Counted from the stretch's first letter, positions 21,441 through 32,689 are shown. The stretch is DNA of 64,000 nt from Monarcha castaneiventris obscurior (GCA_026261815.1 JAMPIT010000894.1:53879147-53943146); one strand, 5' to 3'. Notes: generated by a model not told the origin, from the letters alone. Made by a program: numbers and translations.

Positions 21441-24400
21441 CATTTTATTTCCAGTATAATCTCATCACCCCCCATTCAGTTATTGCCGTGCCAGGCAGCA
21501 GTTTAGAGCCCTTGCTTTTTACACACGATGCTGGTCCAGCCCAGCTCGGTCTGACAGCAGCACAGGCTGTGCTGGTGTCTCCTGGGCAGCAAATCTGCCC
21601 TGGGGTGAATTGTTTCCTTACACAGGCTGCTGCTGCTGCTGTGTTTTCCTTGGCAGCCAGAGAATCCACAGGCTTAAGAACAGCGAGAGGCTGACGGGCA
21701 CTTTTCTGGCTACGATCTCCTGAACAACTGAGAAGAAGTTACAGTCAATTACAAATTTATTAGAGCAGCTTCCAATCTCCAACACATTCCTCTCAAGAAC
21801 TGAAGTCTATTGATAATTTCAATCAACTCATTTCTACTACAGAACTGCCAGTATGCAATAGATACAGCTCTCCAGCATGGAGGAGGTTTACAGAGCAGCT
21901 TAAATAGTTCTAGGCTGAAGATGAAGAACAGGAAAGTATTTCCTCATCACGGACTCTCAGTAAGGAAATAAAAAATACCAATATAAACAAAACAAAACAC
22001 ACACCCCCACACACCCCTGCAAGAAACAGGTATTTCTGCTGCTACACAAAGTGCTTTGATACTTCACTTTTCCTTCCCTCTTAAATCTAGGTCTTGAATA
22101 ATTCTACCTCATGTTCTGATTTGTCAAAGTAGAGGATTCATCAAATATAGAGAAAAATGGAGCAGCAGCCGGTGGGGGAAGCAGACCTACACCTGTAAAG
22201 AAAAATCAAGAGACTCTATCATATCCACAGTTTTTCCAAAATAGCATATCCAATGCTACTTAAAATAGTTAATCCCTAGTCTTAAAAGCACTGCTCCTAG
22301 CAGGAAGTTACAGAGCTGGCATATAAAGGAACCCATTAAAAAAGGCTTGGGTTTGTCACGTTAATGAACCACACATTTACCACCATATTAGGGGAGCTAA
22401 CTCGCTGGTTTTAGACTACACTTCAGAATTTGTACCTTTTTTTGCAAGGCTGCCCTCATTTCTCTGTTCCTCCTCAGAGTTTACAAATGTATTTCCACTG
22501 TGGGTATCTGGGCATACATCAGGAGTCTGGATAACCTCTGTCAACAGCAACAGAGTCAAGTTGGATCAGAAGTAAATTTCTCCAGGATGTGACCTTCCCA
22601 ACACAACTTACCAAAATCAAAAACATACAATTTCTGTCTGCATTCCTCTACCTAAATCTCTGCGAAAGAAGGACTTAAGGAAGTATCAATCTAATGGCGG
22701 CATTAAATTCTTTTTCCCCTTTAACCAAATTCTCTCCTTGATGGTAAAAATCTTGACTACTTACCCTCAGAACAAGAAGGTTTATTCGTTGAGTATCTTC
22801 ATAGACCTGGCATGACCAGAGGCATCATAAGTCCCTGAAACTCTGGTTTGTAGGATGGTTATCTGGGAGCAAAGGGACACAGGAGAAAAGGGACTTAAAA
22901 AGGGAAGCTCTTGGGCCAGATGAAACCTACATGCTAATTTCAGGAGAGAGGAAGCAACACTGGCACACCTTTACCAACACCAGCAATCCAGCTGACTTCA
23001 CCAGGATTAACTCACATCTGGGAGTGATCATGAGGCAAACGGGTGCTCTTAATGTTTGAGTTCTAAAGCTTTCCTTGGGGAGTGTGGGGATTCATAACTA
23101 AGATCACAACAGGGTCCTTCTGCCCAGAACTCTGGATGACAGCTGATGCCAGGATTTGTGTCACATTTACAAAGTTTCAGCACAACACTTCCAGACCATT
23201 TGGCAGGTGACCATGGTAGCGTGAGGAAATGGATTCAAAGGCAGTAAAAAAAAAAAAAAAAAAAATCTCCTTTTAAGATTCCAGCTACATAATCTAAACC
23301 TGCACACCAAGTTTCTGCCTAAGTCACTGAGAGCTAACCTAGCACAGTGTTCAGTCCTACCCACTCCTTCCCCTTCCCCAGGATGAAAAGCTGCTGCCTT
23401 TGGGAAGTAACAAATCTTTATCCGAGAGAGCAGCACGCCAAGAGATTGAACTCTGTTCATCACTGACTGGCAGCAGCAAGAAATTGTCTTACAGTTTAAA
23501 CAGGAATGCAGGTTTTTACCTATTCTTCAGCTAAACCATGGCACAGCCTTGGTCAGAGCTATCCTGCAGTCCACATGCAATCCATGCTGCTCACCACCCC
23601 TCAGCATTCCTTGGTTCCATGCAATTCAGAGCTGTGGGAAGTGTCTGTAACATCAAACAGACTTTTCTACTTCTCTCTCAGAAAGAGCCTGTCTATTCCC
23701 TGGCCATCAGGAGCCACAGAAAGGTAGAGCAACCTTGCAAAATAACGTGTTTTCCTCTGCTCCAACAAAACCACCCCATCTCCTGGGATTTCTCAGCATT
23801 TCAGGGAGCACTGCACAAGCAGCACACTCACTCCTCCACGACCTAAGCAACACTGTTGGCATGGCAACTCTGATAGCTCATTTCAGAATAAAACTCCAGA
23901 TCTGCTGAGCACAGAGTTCCCAAGATAGAAAAAACCAGCCACAAGTCTGCCTCAATTTGGGGCTGCTTCACAGCAAACAGCACCCTAAGACAGGTAGCTG
24001 TGGTCTTGTGTAAACACACTGAGTGAAGCTATTCACTAATTAGCATATTTAAATATGATATAGGCTCCCACAGCATGAGCAGCTCTGAACACTTCCCATG
24101 TCCTCATGCAACCTCTGCTGAAGCCTCTGTCATCAAGCTGCAGCACTAATTGCTTCCAGGCTGACAGATTTTTAAATTCTTGTAGATCAAGAGGCTTAAG
24201 TACTTGGCAAAACAACTCCGAATTTTAGGAAGCAGCTTTGAGAATTCCAAATGCAGTCCCCCATCTCCAGCTCCCAGACTCACATCATTTGTGGCTGAAC
24301 TGACTCGTCCACATAGGGGGTGAAACTGGGCAGTGGGTGGGGCACTTCCATGCCAGAATTCCCAGTTCTGCGAGGACGCTGTGGAAGGAAAGGCAAATTA

Positions 24401-25435
24401 AACACGATGGAGACTTTTCCAAGATCAATTCCATTCTCACACAGTCACAGCCCACCAGCTGAACACTGGCACCTAAAAGGCAAGGCCTGCTCCTCCTGTG
24501 GGCCCTCACCAGCCCCAGTTTCTGTTATTCTCAGGGAATGTTATATCCATATTGAGGGATATAAACACATATTATCCTGCTATCCCAATATCCTTTTTAT
24601 ATTATACATATGAATGTACAGTCCTCATTTTATAGCCAAGATTGTCCCAGTTCTATGATAATATTCATTCTCCTGTCCACCAACAGCCTCCAGACTTGGG
24701 GTGGGGGTTTTTTTCAATTTTCCCATCAGAGTCCATTTCAGCACCACAAAAATCCCTTAACAGCTTCTGAGGTCCATTAGTTAAGAAAAGAGCTGGAATT
24801 TAGTCTGACAACACATTACTCTCATCTGCCTAGTTGAATTCCCTGTCACTCTTCAGCACAAAAAAAGGTTACGTGTTGGGAATACTTCACAAACTCATCC
24901 CTCTTTTCCATCATTTCCCAAACTGCTTCCTGAGCCATCCTGACACCAGCATTGAGAGAAACCCCTTCTTCCCCAGACAGGTTTTAGTATCTCAGAGCAT
25001 TCACCAAAGGTTATTCTTGCACTGCCCTTCAGTGGAGTGGAATTAAACATCCTCAACTCTTCTGCCAGAAACAGGGTATTTTATTTAATTAAAGCTAAGA
25101 AATTTCATTAAGGGGGGAGCAGAGAGAACTCTAAGGGCAGACATTAAAAGAAATATGGAAGCATTCAGAGAACAGAATGAATGTGTCAAGTAGCACAAAG
25201 AGACTGAGAAAAGGTTTATGTTAATAATTCTTCCTCATTCTTCTGAGATAAATTAAACCCAAGATTTACTAAACTTTTCCATTCATTTAACCCAATTGCT
25301 TTCATCTGAAAAGAATACTCCTGGTGTTACCCTAAATTTTAGCCTCGTTGCATCCCTCCCTCATTCAAGTTTTTGTTCCTGAGCTTCACTTATAACAACA
25401 TCCATACTGAGAAGATGAAAATATTTTTGTTATCT

Positions 25436-25877
25436 TGACGCGTAAAGTTTTTAGTTTTTATGTAATCTTCATGTATTTGTAGCTTTGTAGACTGTAAGTG
25501 CCTCAGTGTAACTTCCAGTACCTTCCCACCTTTCTTCCCACAGTGAACAGGTCCTTATTGACACATTCCTAAAACTTTGTTGTGTCCTGACTGTTACTTC
25601 TCCAAGGACAATTTATTTTGCACCACGTAATCACAGGCATAACAAAGGCAGGGTAGGAGGGCAGAACCCAGGGGGGAGATGACCTGACCACCTGCTCCTC
25701 TAATTGGACAATATCAGCCAGATATTCTAACTGCCCGATCTTATCAATCGTAAGGATCTAATTTGGGGCACTGTTTTTGGCCATATTTTGTACCTGAAGG
25801 TTTTCAAGTAAAGGTTTGCTTTTATATTATCATTCTAACGTGGGCTGGAAAAGTTTGTGTTCCATTTCCAGGCACCA
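25436..25877 (+). mobile_element. Solo LTR-like element, target duplication ATCT (upstream BUB1B copy)
   Basis: This is the duplicate of 14008-14449 carried along in the tandem copy. The left end has decayed to TGACGCG; the right end is GGCACCA. ATCT flanks are at 25432-25435 and 25878-25881. Confidence 0.75.
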
Positions 25878-26486
25878 ATCTCATGACTTTTTAGTCTTCT
25901 TTTCTGAGCTACAAAGAACATGGGAACACTGGGGGTTATCTGAGCACCCATGAAACAAACCTGATCCCACAGGATTGATTCCCTTCAGACAATGCCTTGC
26001 ATCACTTCTCCAGAACAGCCTAAACACCTGTAGCTCAGCTGCTTCTTTTGATGCCTAGTTTAAGCCATTGGAAGCTACTTTCTGTGATCCCATTGTCAGG
26101 GTAAATATTCCATTGATACAGCAGTTGAATTCTTTTGATCTCCGCTCTTCTGTTTTCCTCACAAGCACTTCAAAACAAGACTTGCAGAATGCTGTACACA
26201 ACTTCTTTCCACAAGACAGGCAACAAGTCCTTCCTCCAGGCTGTATTTTCCAATATCATTTAACTCTTATGCTTCTTTCTTACAGATTTAGCCAATGCCT
26301 GGCTGCTCTCCCCTTCCTTGGCTAATGCTTTCTCTTACATTCCTTTTCTGCCCTGTAAACAGTTTAGCAGGACCACCTCTGCCAGTTCTTCTGGTTAGTG
26401 AGAATATTAAGTCCTTGATTTTAAAACTCCACAGAGTTTTCAAACCTTATTCTAGCAATATCAGCTTGCTGAACTTGAACAGAGTA

Positions 26487-26787
26487 CACATGGCCAGGGA
26501 CTCTTCAGGAGAGCGACTGTTCACAAGGGCATGCAGTGACAGGACAAGGGGGAACGGCATTAAGCCAAAGGAAGGTGGCTTTGGATGAGATATTGGGAAG
26601 AAATTCTTTCCTGGAAGGGTGCTCAGGCACTGGCACAGGTTGCCCAGAGAAGGTGTGGCTGCCCCATCCCTTCAAGTGTCCAAGGCCACGTTGGATGGGG
26701 CTTGGAGCAACCTGGTCTAGCGGAGGATAAAACCAGATGATCTATAAGGTCCCTCCCAGATCAAACAGTTTCATGATTCTATGATTA
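26487..26787 (+). mobile_element. CR1 3' end fragment (duplicate)
   Basis: This is the counterpart of 15060-15362 in the upstream tandem copy, with a few substitutions and the same ATGATTCTATGATT tail. It predates the duplication. Confidence 0.85.
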
Positions 26788-26915
26788 AATCTGTATTTAC
26801 AGTAGACACAAACCACAGGCAAGGGAGAAAGACACGACCTCTGTCTCAGGGATCAGAAGTCATCAGCTCACACACACTTTCCTCTCTTTCCCCAGTCTAT
26901 TTCGAGCCTCCTTAC

Positions 26916-27037
26916 CCTGCCAGAGTTCCAAGGTCCTGGCTGAGTTTGTTCTGCAGGCTGGACATCACCCGCCCCTGCCTGAGGGGCTGCACATTCTCCT
27001 TGCTCAGCTCCCACTCGTGGCTGCCCTCCTGGGACAT
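26916..27037 (-). pseudogene. Chimeric KEN1-KEN2 exon of BUB1B duplicate
   Basis: The KEN1 exon sequence runs through VMSSLQ, then jumps into the remains of the KEN2 exon, giving [13 protein letters not shown] before the stop at the old donor (GGGTAAGG). KEN1 itself is intact. A base lost after the joint shifts the frame relative to the parent KEN2 exon. About 2.3 kb containing the TPR exons is deleted. Confidence 0.88.
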
Positions 27038-27470
27038 GACCGCCCCTCCTTTAATCCTGCGTTTAACAAGGAATGGACACCTGTAAGGCTGGGTACTGAC
27101 CTGAAACCTGACAGAGCCGGCTTTCCTCAGCTCATTCACCCCCGAGTTTTCTGTGCAGCCAAAACGCGCCTCTTAGACGCCCAGCTTTTAGAAGGACTTG
27201 GGCGTTTAATTCTCCTAGTATAAGAAATATATGCAAAAAGAGCCAACATTGACAATGAAGAACCGCAGGCAGGGGATGTTAGCAGGAAAGTTCCCCCCCT
27301 CCTCCCTCCCCGACCCCACAGGCGCTCGCCGCTCACGGACCCCACAGCCCTCAGCCCCGTGCACCTCTCACCCCACACCGCCTCAGCCCTCACCCCCTCA
27401 CGGACCCCACAGCACCTCAGGCCGCCTCAGAGCCGCGAACCCTTCCCGGACCCGCGCCCCTCCCGTCCCC

Positions 27471-27660
27471 AGGTACCGCACACCGATCGCGGCGGCGGGA
27501 GCCGTCCCGACCCACACAGCACCCCCGTGCCCACGTACCGCACACCGATCGCGGCGGCAGGAGCCGTCCCGACCCACACAGCACCCCCGTCCCCACGTAC
27601 CGCAGACAGATCCCGGCGGCGGGAGCCGTCCCGCCCCACACAGCACCCCCGTGCCGCCCC
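27471..27660. repeat. Three tandem 62-bp GC-rich units in duplicate leader
   Basis: Units begin GTACCGCA at 27473, 27535 and 27597, each containing CGATCGCGGCGGCGGGAGCC or a variant and ACACAGCACCCCCGT. The third unit has substitutions and a shortened echo follows. The parent leader does not have this array. Each unit carries a GTACGTGG-type or related donor-like sequence on the minus strand. Confidence 0.85.
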
Positions 27661-27756
27661 ACACAGCATCCCCGTCCCCGAAAAGCCCAAGCGCCGCTGC
27701 CCCTCAGCCCTCCAGCCCCTCCCGCCACTCGCGCCGCGCCCCCCCCGCCCCGCCTG

Positions 27757-27802
27757 ATTGGCCCCGTCCTGCGTCGCCCCGAGGCATCACGGGAAATGTA
27801 GT
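27757..27802 (-). promoter_or_regulatory. Promoter remnant of BUB1B duplicate, CHR and one CCAAT lost
   Basis: The ZNF143-like ACTACATTTCCCGTGATGC (27784-27802) and the first CCAAT (27757-27761) with its GC box are kept. Where the parent has the second CCAAT and TTTGAA, the duplicate has a run of C and GCGCCGCGCC-type sequence with neither motif. Basal activity is possible; cell-cycle timing would probably be lost. Confidence 0.7.
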
Positions 27803-28204
27803 TCCCGCCTCACCCGCGGCGGCCCGCGGGGTAATATTAATAATTTTATAATTAATGCGCTCGCAGTTAATCTCACCCGAAAGGCATACTCCTGTTCCTG
27901 CTCGCGTGTGTTCCCGCTCTTTCCCTCTCCTAACTCCTCGCACCCACTGATTCTCCACGTTATTTCGCTGCCTTAAATTCATCCTGTTATTTTTCCTGAG
28001 GCGCTCACTTCCTGCAAGTGGCGTTTAGTTGTGCTTTGGTGTCACAGAAAACCTCACTTTTTGGGTATCCCTGGCAAATACATAGTTTGACACCCCCAAA
28101 AGTGGCTCCCAGAGGTGTATGGCTGTGCTAATGTGATGCTCAGCCCCATTACCTTCTCTCTACAAGTATTTCAAGAAAATACTAATTAGTTTGACAGGCT
28201 GCAG

Positions 28205-28370
28205 TAATTTACAGAAGCCTGGAGTTACTGGAAGTGTCCAGGGCCAGGTCGGGCGGGGCTTAGAGCAACCTGGGCTAGTGGAAGGTGTCCCTGCCCATGG
28301 CAGGGGGTTGAATGCAATGGGCTTTAAGTTCCCTTCCCACCCAGAACATTCCAGGATTTTATGAATATCT
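28205..28370 (+). mobile_element. CR1 3' end fragment
   Basis: A sense-oriented CR1 tail: GGGGCTTAGAGCAACCTGGG, then AGGTGTCCCTGCCCATGGCA, then TTCCCACCCAGAACATTCC. It lies just outside the right edge of the tandem duplication. Confidence 0.8.
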
Positions 28371-29015
28371 CTGCACTGCTTCCAGTGCCGGAGCACGACC
28401 GTGCAGTGAGACCAATTTTTTCCTGCCCTTACTGACAGGGCAGAGGCAAGAGCTCAGGTCTAACAGCTCGGGGAGAAGGTGAAGAGGCCCTGGAACAGCT
28501 CCACACGCTTACACTCTGTTCTCCAGCAGCCCCTCGTGTTCCTGCCGGGAACTGCAATGAGCTGGGACGGGTTGTTCGCCTCCCTCGAAGTTTAGATCTT
28601 AATAAAATCCAACATCTGCAGGGTCTCAAAAGTACAGATGTCTTGCTCCCTTTTGCATTCAGGGTCTGAAAACACTGAAAACGTAAGGCAGCTGAAAAAA
28701 ATAAAATTGCCATAGACATGGACAGGAATAACCTGCCAGGAACACAGATGAGCTGCCTGCTGTTGTTGGGAAGGTGATCAGTAACAGAGATATTTGTCAG
28801 AAAGAAAACAGAATGAGCAAAAAGTGGGTTTTTTTTCTTCCCAACTGCCCTTAACTCACAGACTCTCTTTGTTATGGATGCTGAAAAAGCCTCAGCAGAG
28901 AATTTCTTCAGCTCTCTGCAGCATTTTGTCAGAGTTCTGTCTTTCCCATGCAGATTACGTTAAACAAGATTACAGTATTGTAAACTTCTTGCACCTGCAG
29001 GTTGTTTTGCAGTAT
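28371..29015. other. Unannotated sequence between duplication and LTR
   Basis: No recognisable gene. Small open frames on both strands are not supported by splice sites or known motifs. Confidence 0.5.
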
Positions 29016-29237
29016 TGTTATGGCTTTGACCAGACAAATATTTGGGAATGGGTGTCTTAGAACTTGACCAATCCCCTCAAGGGGTGCATGGCCAAAAGAC
29101 CAATTAACTTACGCCATTTAACACACCCTTGCGAACTAACATATAAAAGCCTTTGGAAAAATTATTAAATTGCTTCCATTTATCCCTGAGCCTGGATTCC
29201 GTCATTTCTTTATTTGGCTACGGTGAGAACAGCGACA
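29016..29237 (+). mobile_element. ERV LTR remnant followed by tRNA-His-like primer binding site
   Basis: The sequence from TGTTATGG carries TATAAAA (29142-29148) and ATTAAA (29164-29169) and ends in CA at 29237. Five bases later comes TGGTGCCTGTGACT, which resembles a tRNA-His primer site with one extra base. The left end is uncertain. No gag or pol sequence is recognised downstream. Confidence 0.5.
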
Positions 29238-29415
29238 CTTTGTGGTGCCTGTGACTTTAGTTAAGCTTTTGTAGGCACAGAAGAGACGAACTGTGACCAT
29301 GGTGTTGATGGGTGGTTGTTTCTCTGTTACATGGGCAAGAAACTCATGACAGATCTCGGAGAGACGGGGCAGGGTGGTGCTGGATGGGGCTCGGTCGAAC
29401 AGTGCAGGGTTGTGA

Positions 29416-29455
29416 TATGAGCGCGTGTGTGTGTGTGGGTGGGTGTGTGCGTGAT
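29416..29455. repeat. GT-rich microsatellite
   Basis: A short run of GTGTGTGTGTGTGGGTGGGTG with imperfect units. Confidence 0.8.
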
Positions 29456-29519
29456 GGACGGTGACAGATGCTGCTCCCAAGAAGGCAGAGGGGGCTGCAA
29501 TTCCAAGTCAGCAACATCC

Positions 29520-30000
29520 AAGAGGGCGGCCCGGGCGCCTGAAGTTGTGGAACCGTTCAGAAGTGGCTGCTGCCAGCACACAAGATGGCGGCTCTGGGCA
29601 GGACTGATGTGATGCCACACCCAAGATGGCGGCCCTCATAGGAAGTGGCTTGTGACAAGACACAGGAAGTTACATGCACCACACCTAAGATGGCAGCTTA
29701 GGCCTCTGGTGCCCTTTCCAAGATGGCGGCAGCTCCCACATGCGCTTTGGGTAGGGACGAAAGCATGGCGCTGCGAAAGGATCCTCCCCAGAGAAAGACG
29801 ACTACTTGCCTGCCTGAATCCGGCCATGATCACGACCCCGACCCCGTGCTTGCAGCGCAATCTCCCACTGCGGTTCCTGGCAGGGACGCAGGCGCTGGGT
29901 CAGCGGTGCTGGGGGCGGGCGGGAGGCGGTGGCAGCGGTGGCCGGGCAGGCTCTGTCGCGGTCGCTGAGGCGAGAGGCCCCTGAGCAGCCATGGCGCATT
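29520..30000 (+). repeat. GC-rich repeat with YY1-like motifs, left arm
   Basis: AAGATGGCGGC occurs at 29582-29592, 29623-29633 and 29720-29730, with AAGATGGCAGC at 29687-29697. The stretch CATGCGCTTTGGGTAGGGAC and the following 250 bases match, in inverted orientation, 33240-33640. The AAGATGGCGGC motif is the classical YY1 recognition sequence. It could be the promoter part of a repeat family or a CpG-island promoter; no open frame is credible. Confidence 0.7.
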
Positions 30001-30029
30001 GCTCTGAGGGGGCTCCTCGTGCCCCCGCC

Positions 30030-30560
30030 GAACCCCTGATTTATTAAAATATGGATATAGATCTCATATCGATATCCACCTGGAACGGACAAAGACTCTC
30101 TAACTTGTTTGGGTTAGAAAGGGAATGTTTACTCCAGCGCCGGGAAGCTGCGAGGATCGCTCCAAAAGCACAGCGCCGAGATTACAAAGCAATCTAAAGT
30201 CTGTTTATCCATGAAAGTTCTGAATATTGAAGATACAAATACATATTTATAACATAGACACCTCCCATTCCCCGCTTCGTATGGAAATTAGCTAAAAAGT
30301 CATTAAGCATGCATAGTTTGTTCTATGAAATGGGTCAGTGGTCCCATAATTATGGGAGGGGTCCCTCATTGGATGAAGTAACTCTTCTTCCTTGCTATGA
30401 CCTTTTAACCTTCTTAGTTTTTAACAATACATACGGCCTTGGAGAACTGCCTTTCCCAAAACAGGTTTTGAATGGGGTCATCAATAACTGTCTGGCCCTT
30501 CCTCTGCAGATTCTTGTTACAGCCGAGCTGAACAACATCAGATAACCAATAATCAGTTCC
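30030..30560 (-). mobile_element. Possible second ERV LTR fragment
   Basis: The composition (GGGAATGTTTACTCCAGCG, then CACCTCCCATTCCCCGC, then GGGGTCCCTCATTGGATGA) resembles avian ERV LTRs read on the minus strand. I see no defined ends or target duplication, so this is a resemblance only. Confidence 0.3.
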
Positions 30561-30759
30561 CAGACCTGAGGAGTTTATTCCAGCTTCAGTTTCTTCTCAT
30601 CATTCTCTTTGTTTAAATTCTGCTGTGTTTGCTTCCTAAACCCATTCTAATCTTTTAACTAAATTCTTAATGTTTAAATGTTTAAGAAAAACTCAATCTA
30701 AATGCTTAAGAGAAACTTACTTTAAATGTTTCAAAGAGACTCAGTGTCTCACCCTGAAT

Positions 30760-31260
30760 CCCGGCTCGGCCCCGTGGGGCGACAGTGCTTGTGGGAGTTG
30801 GGTACTCCACACAAATACTGGTTCTTATCTTCACCTCTGGGAAGCTTTACCTCGAGTCTGAACAGATGAGAAACGCCTGCAGATGTTGTTTCAAGTTGTT
30901 TATTTCTCCTTATCTCTGCCAGCTCTCAGCTCCGGCCGCACATCTGATGCAGCCGAGTCCGAGCGGGCACTGCCCAGTCCTGGGCTGTCCCGTCCTTTTT
31001 GTGCCCTTTCCATGATCCAACCATTCCTCACAATGTATTTATTATTTACTATTCTATACCAATTAATTTGCACCTGTTCTAGACACATAATTTCTACCTC
31101 TTTTTCATTCTACCAACCATTTTGTGCCACCACCAAAGAAGATGGAGGAGAAGGAGAAGGAGAGGAAGAACAGGGCAACATCCAAAATCCTCCATCTTAA
31201 ACCCTTCGTCCTCATATTAAAAACCTTAAAATCTACTTTTTTACCTTGTAAAATACTAAA
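30760..31260 (-). mobile_element. ERV LTR remnant with Lys-like primer binding site, minus strand
   Basis: On the minus strand TGTCGCCCCACGGGGCC (30784-30768) resembles a tRNA-Lys type primer site and follows sequence ending ...CCACAAGCA. LTR-like sequence continues to about 31260 with TTTATT (AATAAA on minus) near 30900. The outer end is not defined. The AT-rich sequence at 30030-30760 may be internal or a second LTR, but I cannot show it. Confidence 0.4.
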
Positions 31261-32640
31261 CCACTACTCATTTCAAACCCTAGAGGCTTGCAATGTTTCT
31301 CGCAGTGTTGGTAACTTTTGCCATGGGCTGAGGTCAAAGCCGGTGCCATTCTGGGCTTCTTGCCAGGGGCTGGGACCCCCTTGCTGGGGCTCCTGACCCC
31401 CCAGGGCAGCCAGAGGCATGCCCTGACCTCCCAGGGCAGCCAGAGGCATGCCTTGGATTCCAGCAGGTGCTGGGGCAGGGTTCCCCCCTGGCAGCGGTGG
31501 GAGTGGCTGCTGCACCAGGCCCTCAGGGAGGGCATCCATTTTCCCGGCCCAGGAAAAACGCACAAAACTGGTAAATGGTCGAGAAAATAACACAGCCTCT
31601 TATAGACATGTTGGTGTCAGTCAAGGGCCCTGTGTCACTGCAGTGGAGAACAATCTTGAAAGGAATGAGAAGGAGGTGTCTTTACAAACTGTGGGCCTGC
31701 TGGTAGATAAAGCCAGACACTGAGAGGTGAAAGAAGCAATGGGAGAAACCATAAATTCCACAGGAGTTCCACTAATTGACACAGGCTGTTGCTTACCCAA
31801 AGCCATGCTAAGTTCTTGGACTTAAAGAACAGAGACACAAAGAAAAAGAAGGGGGATGATGCACATTAGAAAGGGGTCTGTATTAAGCAATTTGGGAAGT
31901 CTGTACCTCTCAAATACCTCAGCCAGTGGGGAAAGAGAGAGGGAAATGCAGCCAGGAAATTAGGATAAAAAGGAGGCTGTGTCCTCTAGCAATTTGAGAG
32001 ACCCCACGGGAAACGCCCATGGCCTCTCCCTTTATTCAAATCAAGTTACAGAACTCCTCTGTCTCCTTTCTGTGACATCGTTGATTAATTTTCCTGACAG
32101 ATTCATCCCTGAGAACCGTAACACCGATATCCTTGAACATTCCAACTTCAATGTGAATATTGCAGGAAGCTTCTGCATTCCATTCCCTAGTACAGCACCA
32201 AGGAAAAGTCCTCACCCACCCTGGATCTTCACAAAACAGAGCACAAGGTTTAAACAAGCCTCGTGGTTGGAGGGGCACTGTCTGCCCAAAAAGCCCAACT
32301 CTGCATCCAGGTGAAATAAACATCACAAACAGATCAGTGAACAGCAGATGCACGGGACATCATCCAATTGCATTGGACCTGCAGTTAACTCAGCAGTGGA
32401 AAAGCGCCCCAAGGTCTCACGAGAGAGTGCAAAATGTATCAAACACTTTCTAGAAGGCTCCCACACTGTTATTTAGAGGTGTGGCTCAACTAAGGAGTAA
32501 TACCCATAAAGCCCACAGACAAAAAGCCTGGTGTTTTTTTTTTTCTTTAAAAAACCCTCAACTGTCTAAAGTATGGTTCTGTAGTATATGATACAAAATA
32601 ATTCGTGCTAAAATTTTAAAGATTACAGCATTTTGCTGAG
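31260..32640. other. Unclassified, probably retroelement-derived sequence
   Basis: It contains a 30-base direct repeat (CAGGGCAGCCAGAGGCATGC at about 31400 and 31430) inside overlapping open frames on both strands, and a stretch near 32460-32560 that is repeated at about 36650-36770. No protein motif of gag, protease or polymerase is clear to me. Confidence 0.4.
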
Positions 32641-32689
32641 GCTGAGAAAAACACAAACAGGTGGCTGCCAGAAATGTGCTGTTCAAGGA

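Larger units (their letters stand above)
20204..27037 (-). pseudogene. Partial BUB1B duplicate, decayed
   Basis: Recognisable pieces, 5' to 3': a chimeric KEN1/KEN2 exon (26916-27037), the FTPYVDE exon (24284-24378), a damaged FQVYED exon (22765-22810), the acidic exon (22436-22537, with W to C), the FSIFDE exon (22108-22192), the polyalanine exon with four alanines (21622-21727) and the NPEDTCDF exon (20204-20490). Missing are all TPR exons, the GLEBS exon, the coiled-coil and linker exons, and everything 3' of the NPEDTCDF exon including the kinase. The acceptor of the last exon is changed from AG to GG (20491-20492). Surviving reading frames are otherwise open, so transcription into a short motif-only product cannot be excluded, but a normal BUBR1 cannot be made. 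Confidence 0.9.
19900..28169. repeat. Tandem segmental duplication, upstream (decayed) unit
   Basis: This is the second unit, 8.3 kb. Relative to 7042-19904 it lacks about 0.24 kb (parent 9213-9448), 1.86 kb (parent about 9543-11402), 2.3 kb (parent about 15528-17832) and most of the leader minisatellite, and gains a solo LTR. The junction with the parent unit reads CTACAAGTATAAAAGG, with AGTAT shared by both edges. Confidence 0.92.

Noticed and set aside
7042..28169. The two BUB1B units as uncollapsed haplotypes rather than a real duplication
   Set aside because: The second unit lacks essential exons, has private deletions and an LTR, and is joined head to tail through a defined microhomology. 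It is still worth a depth check.
31233..31593. Minus-strand frame with GGQGMPLAALGGQ repeats as a gag-like protein
   Set aside because: The repeat is a 30-base direct DNA duplication, frames on both strands are open, and there is no zinc knuckle or protease motif.
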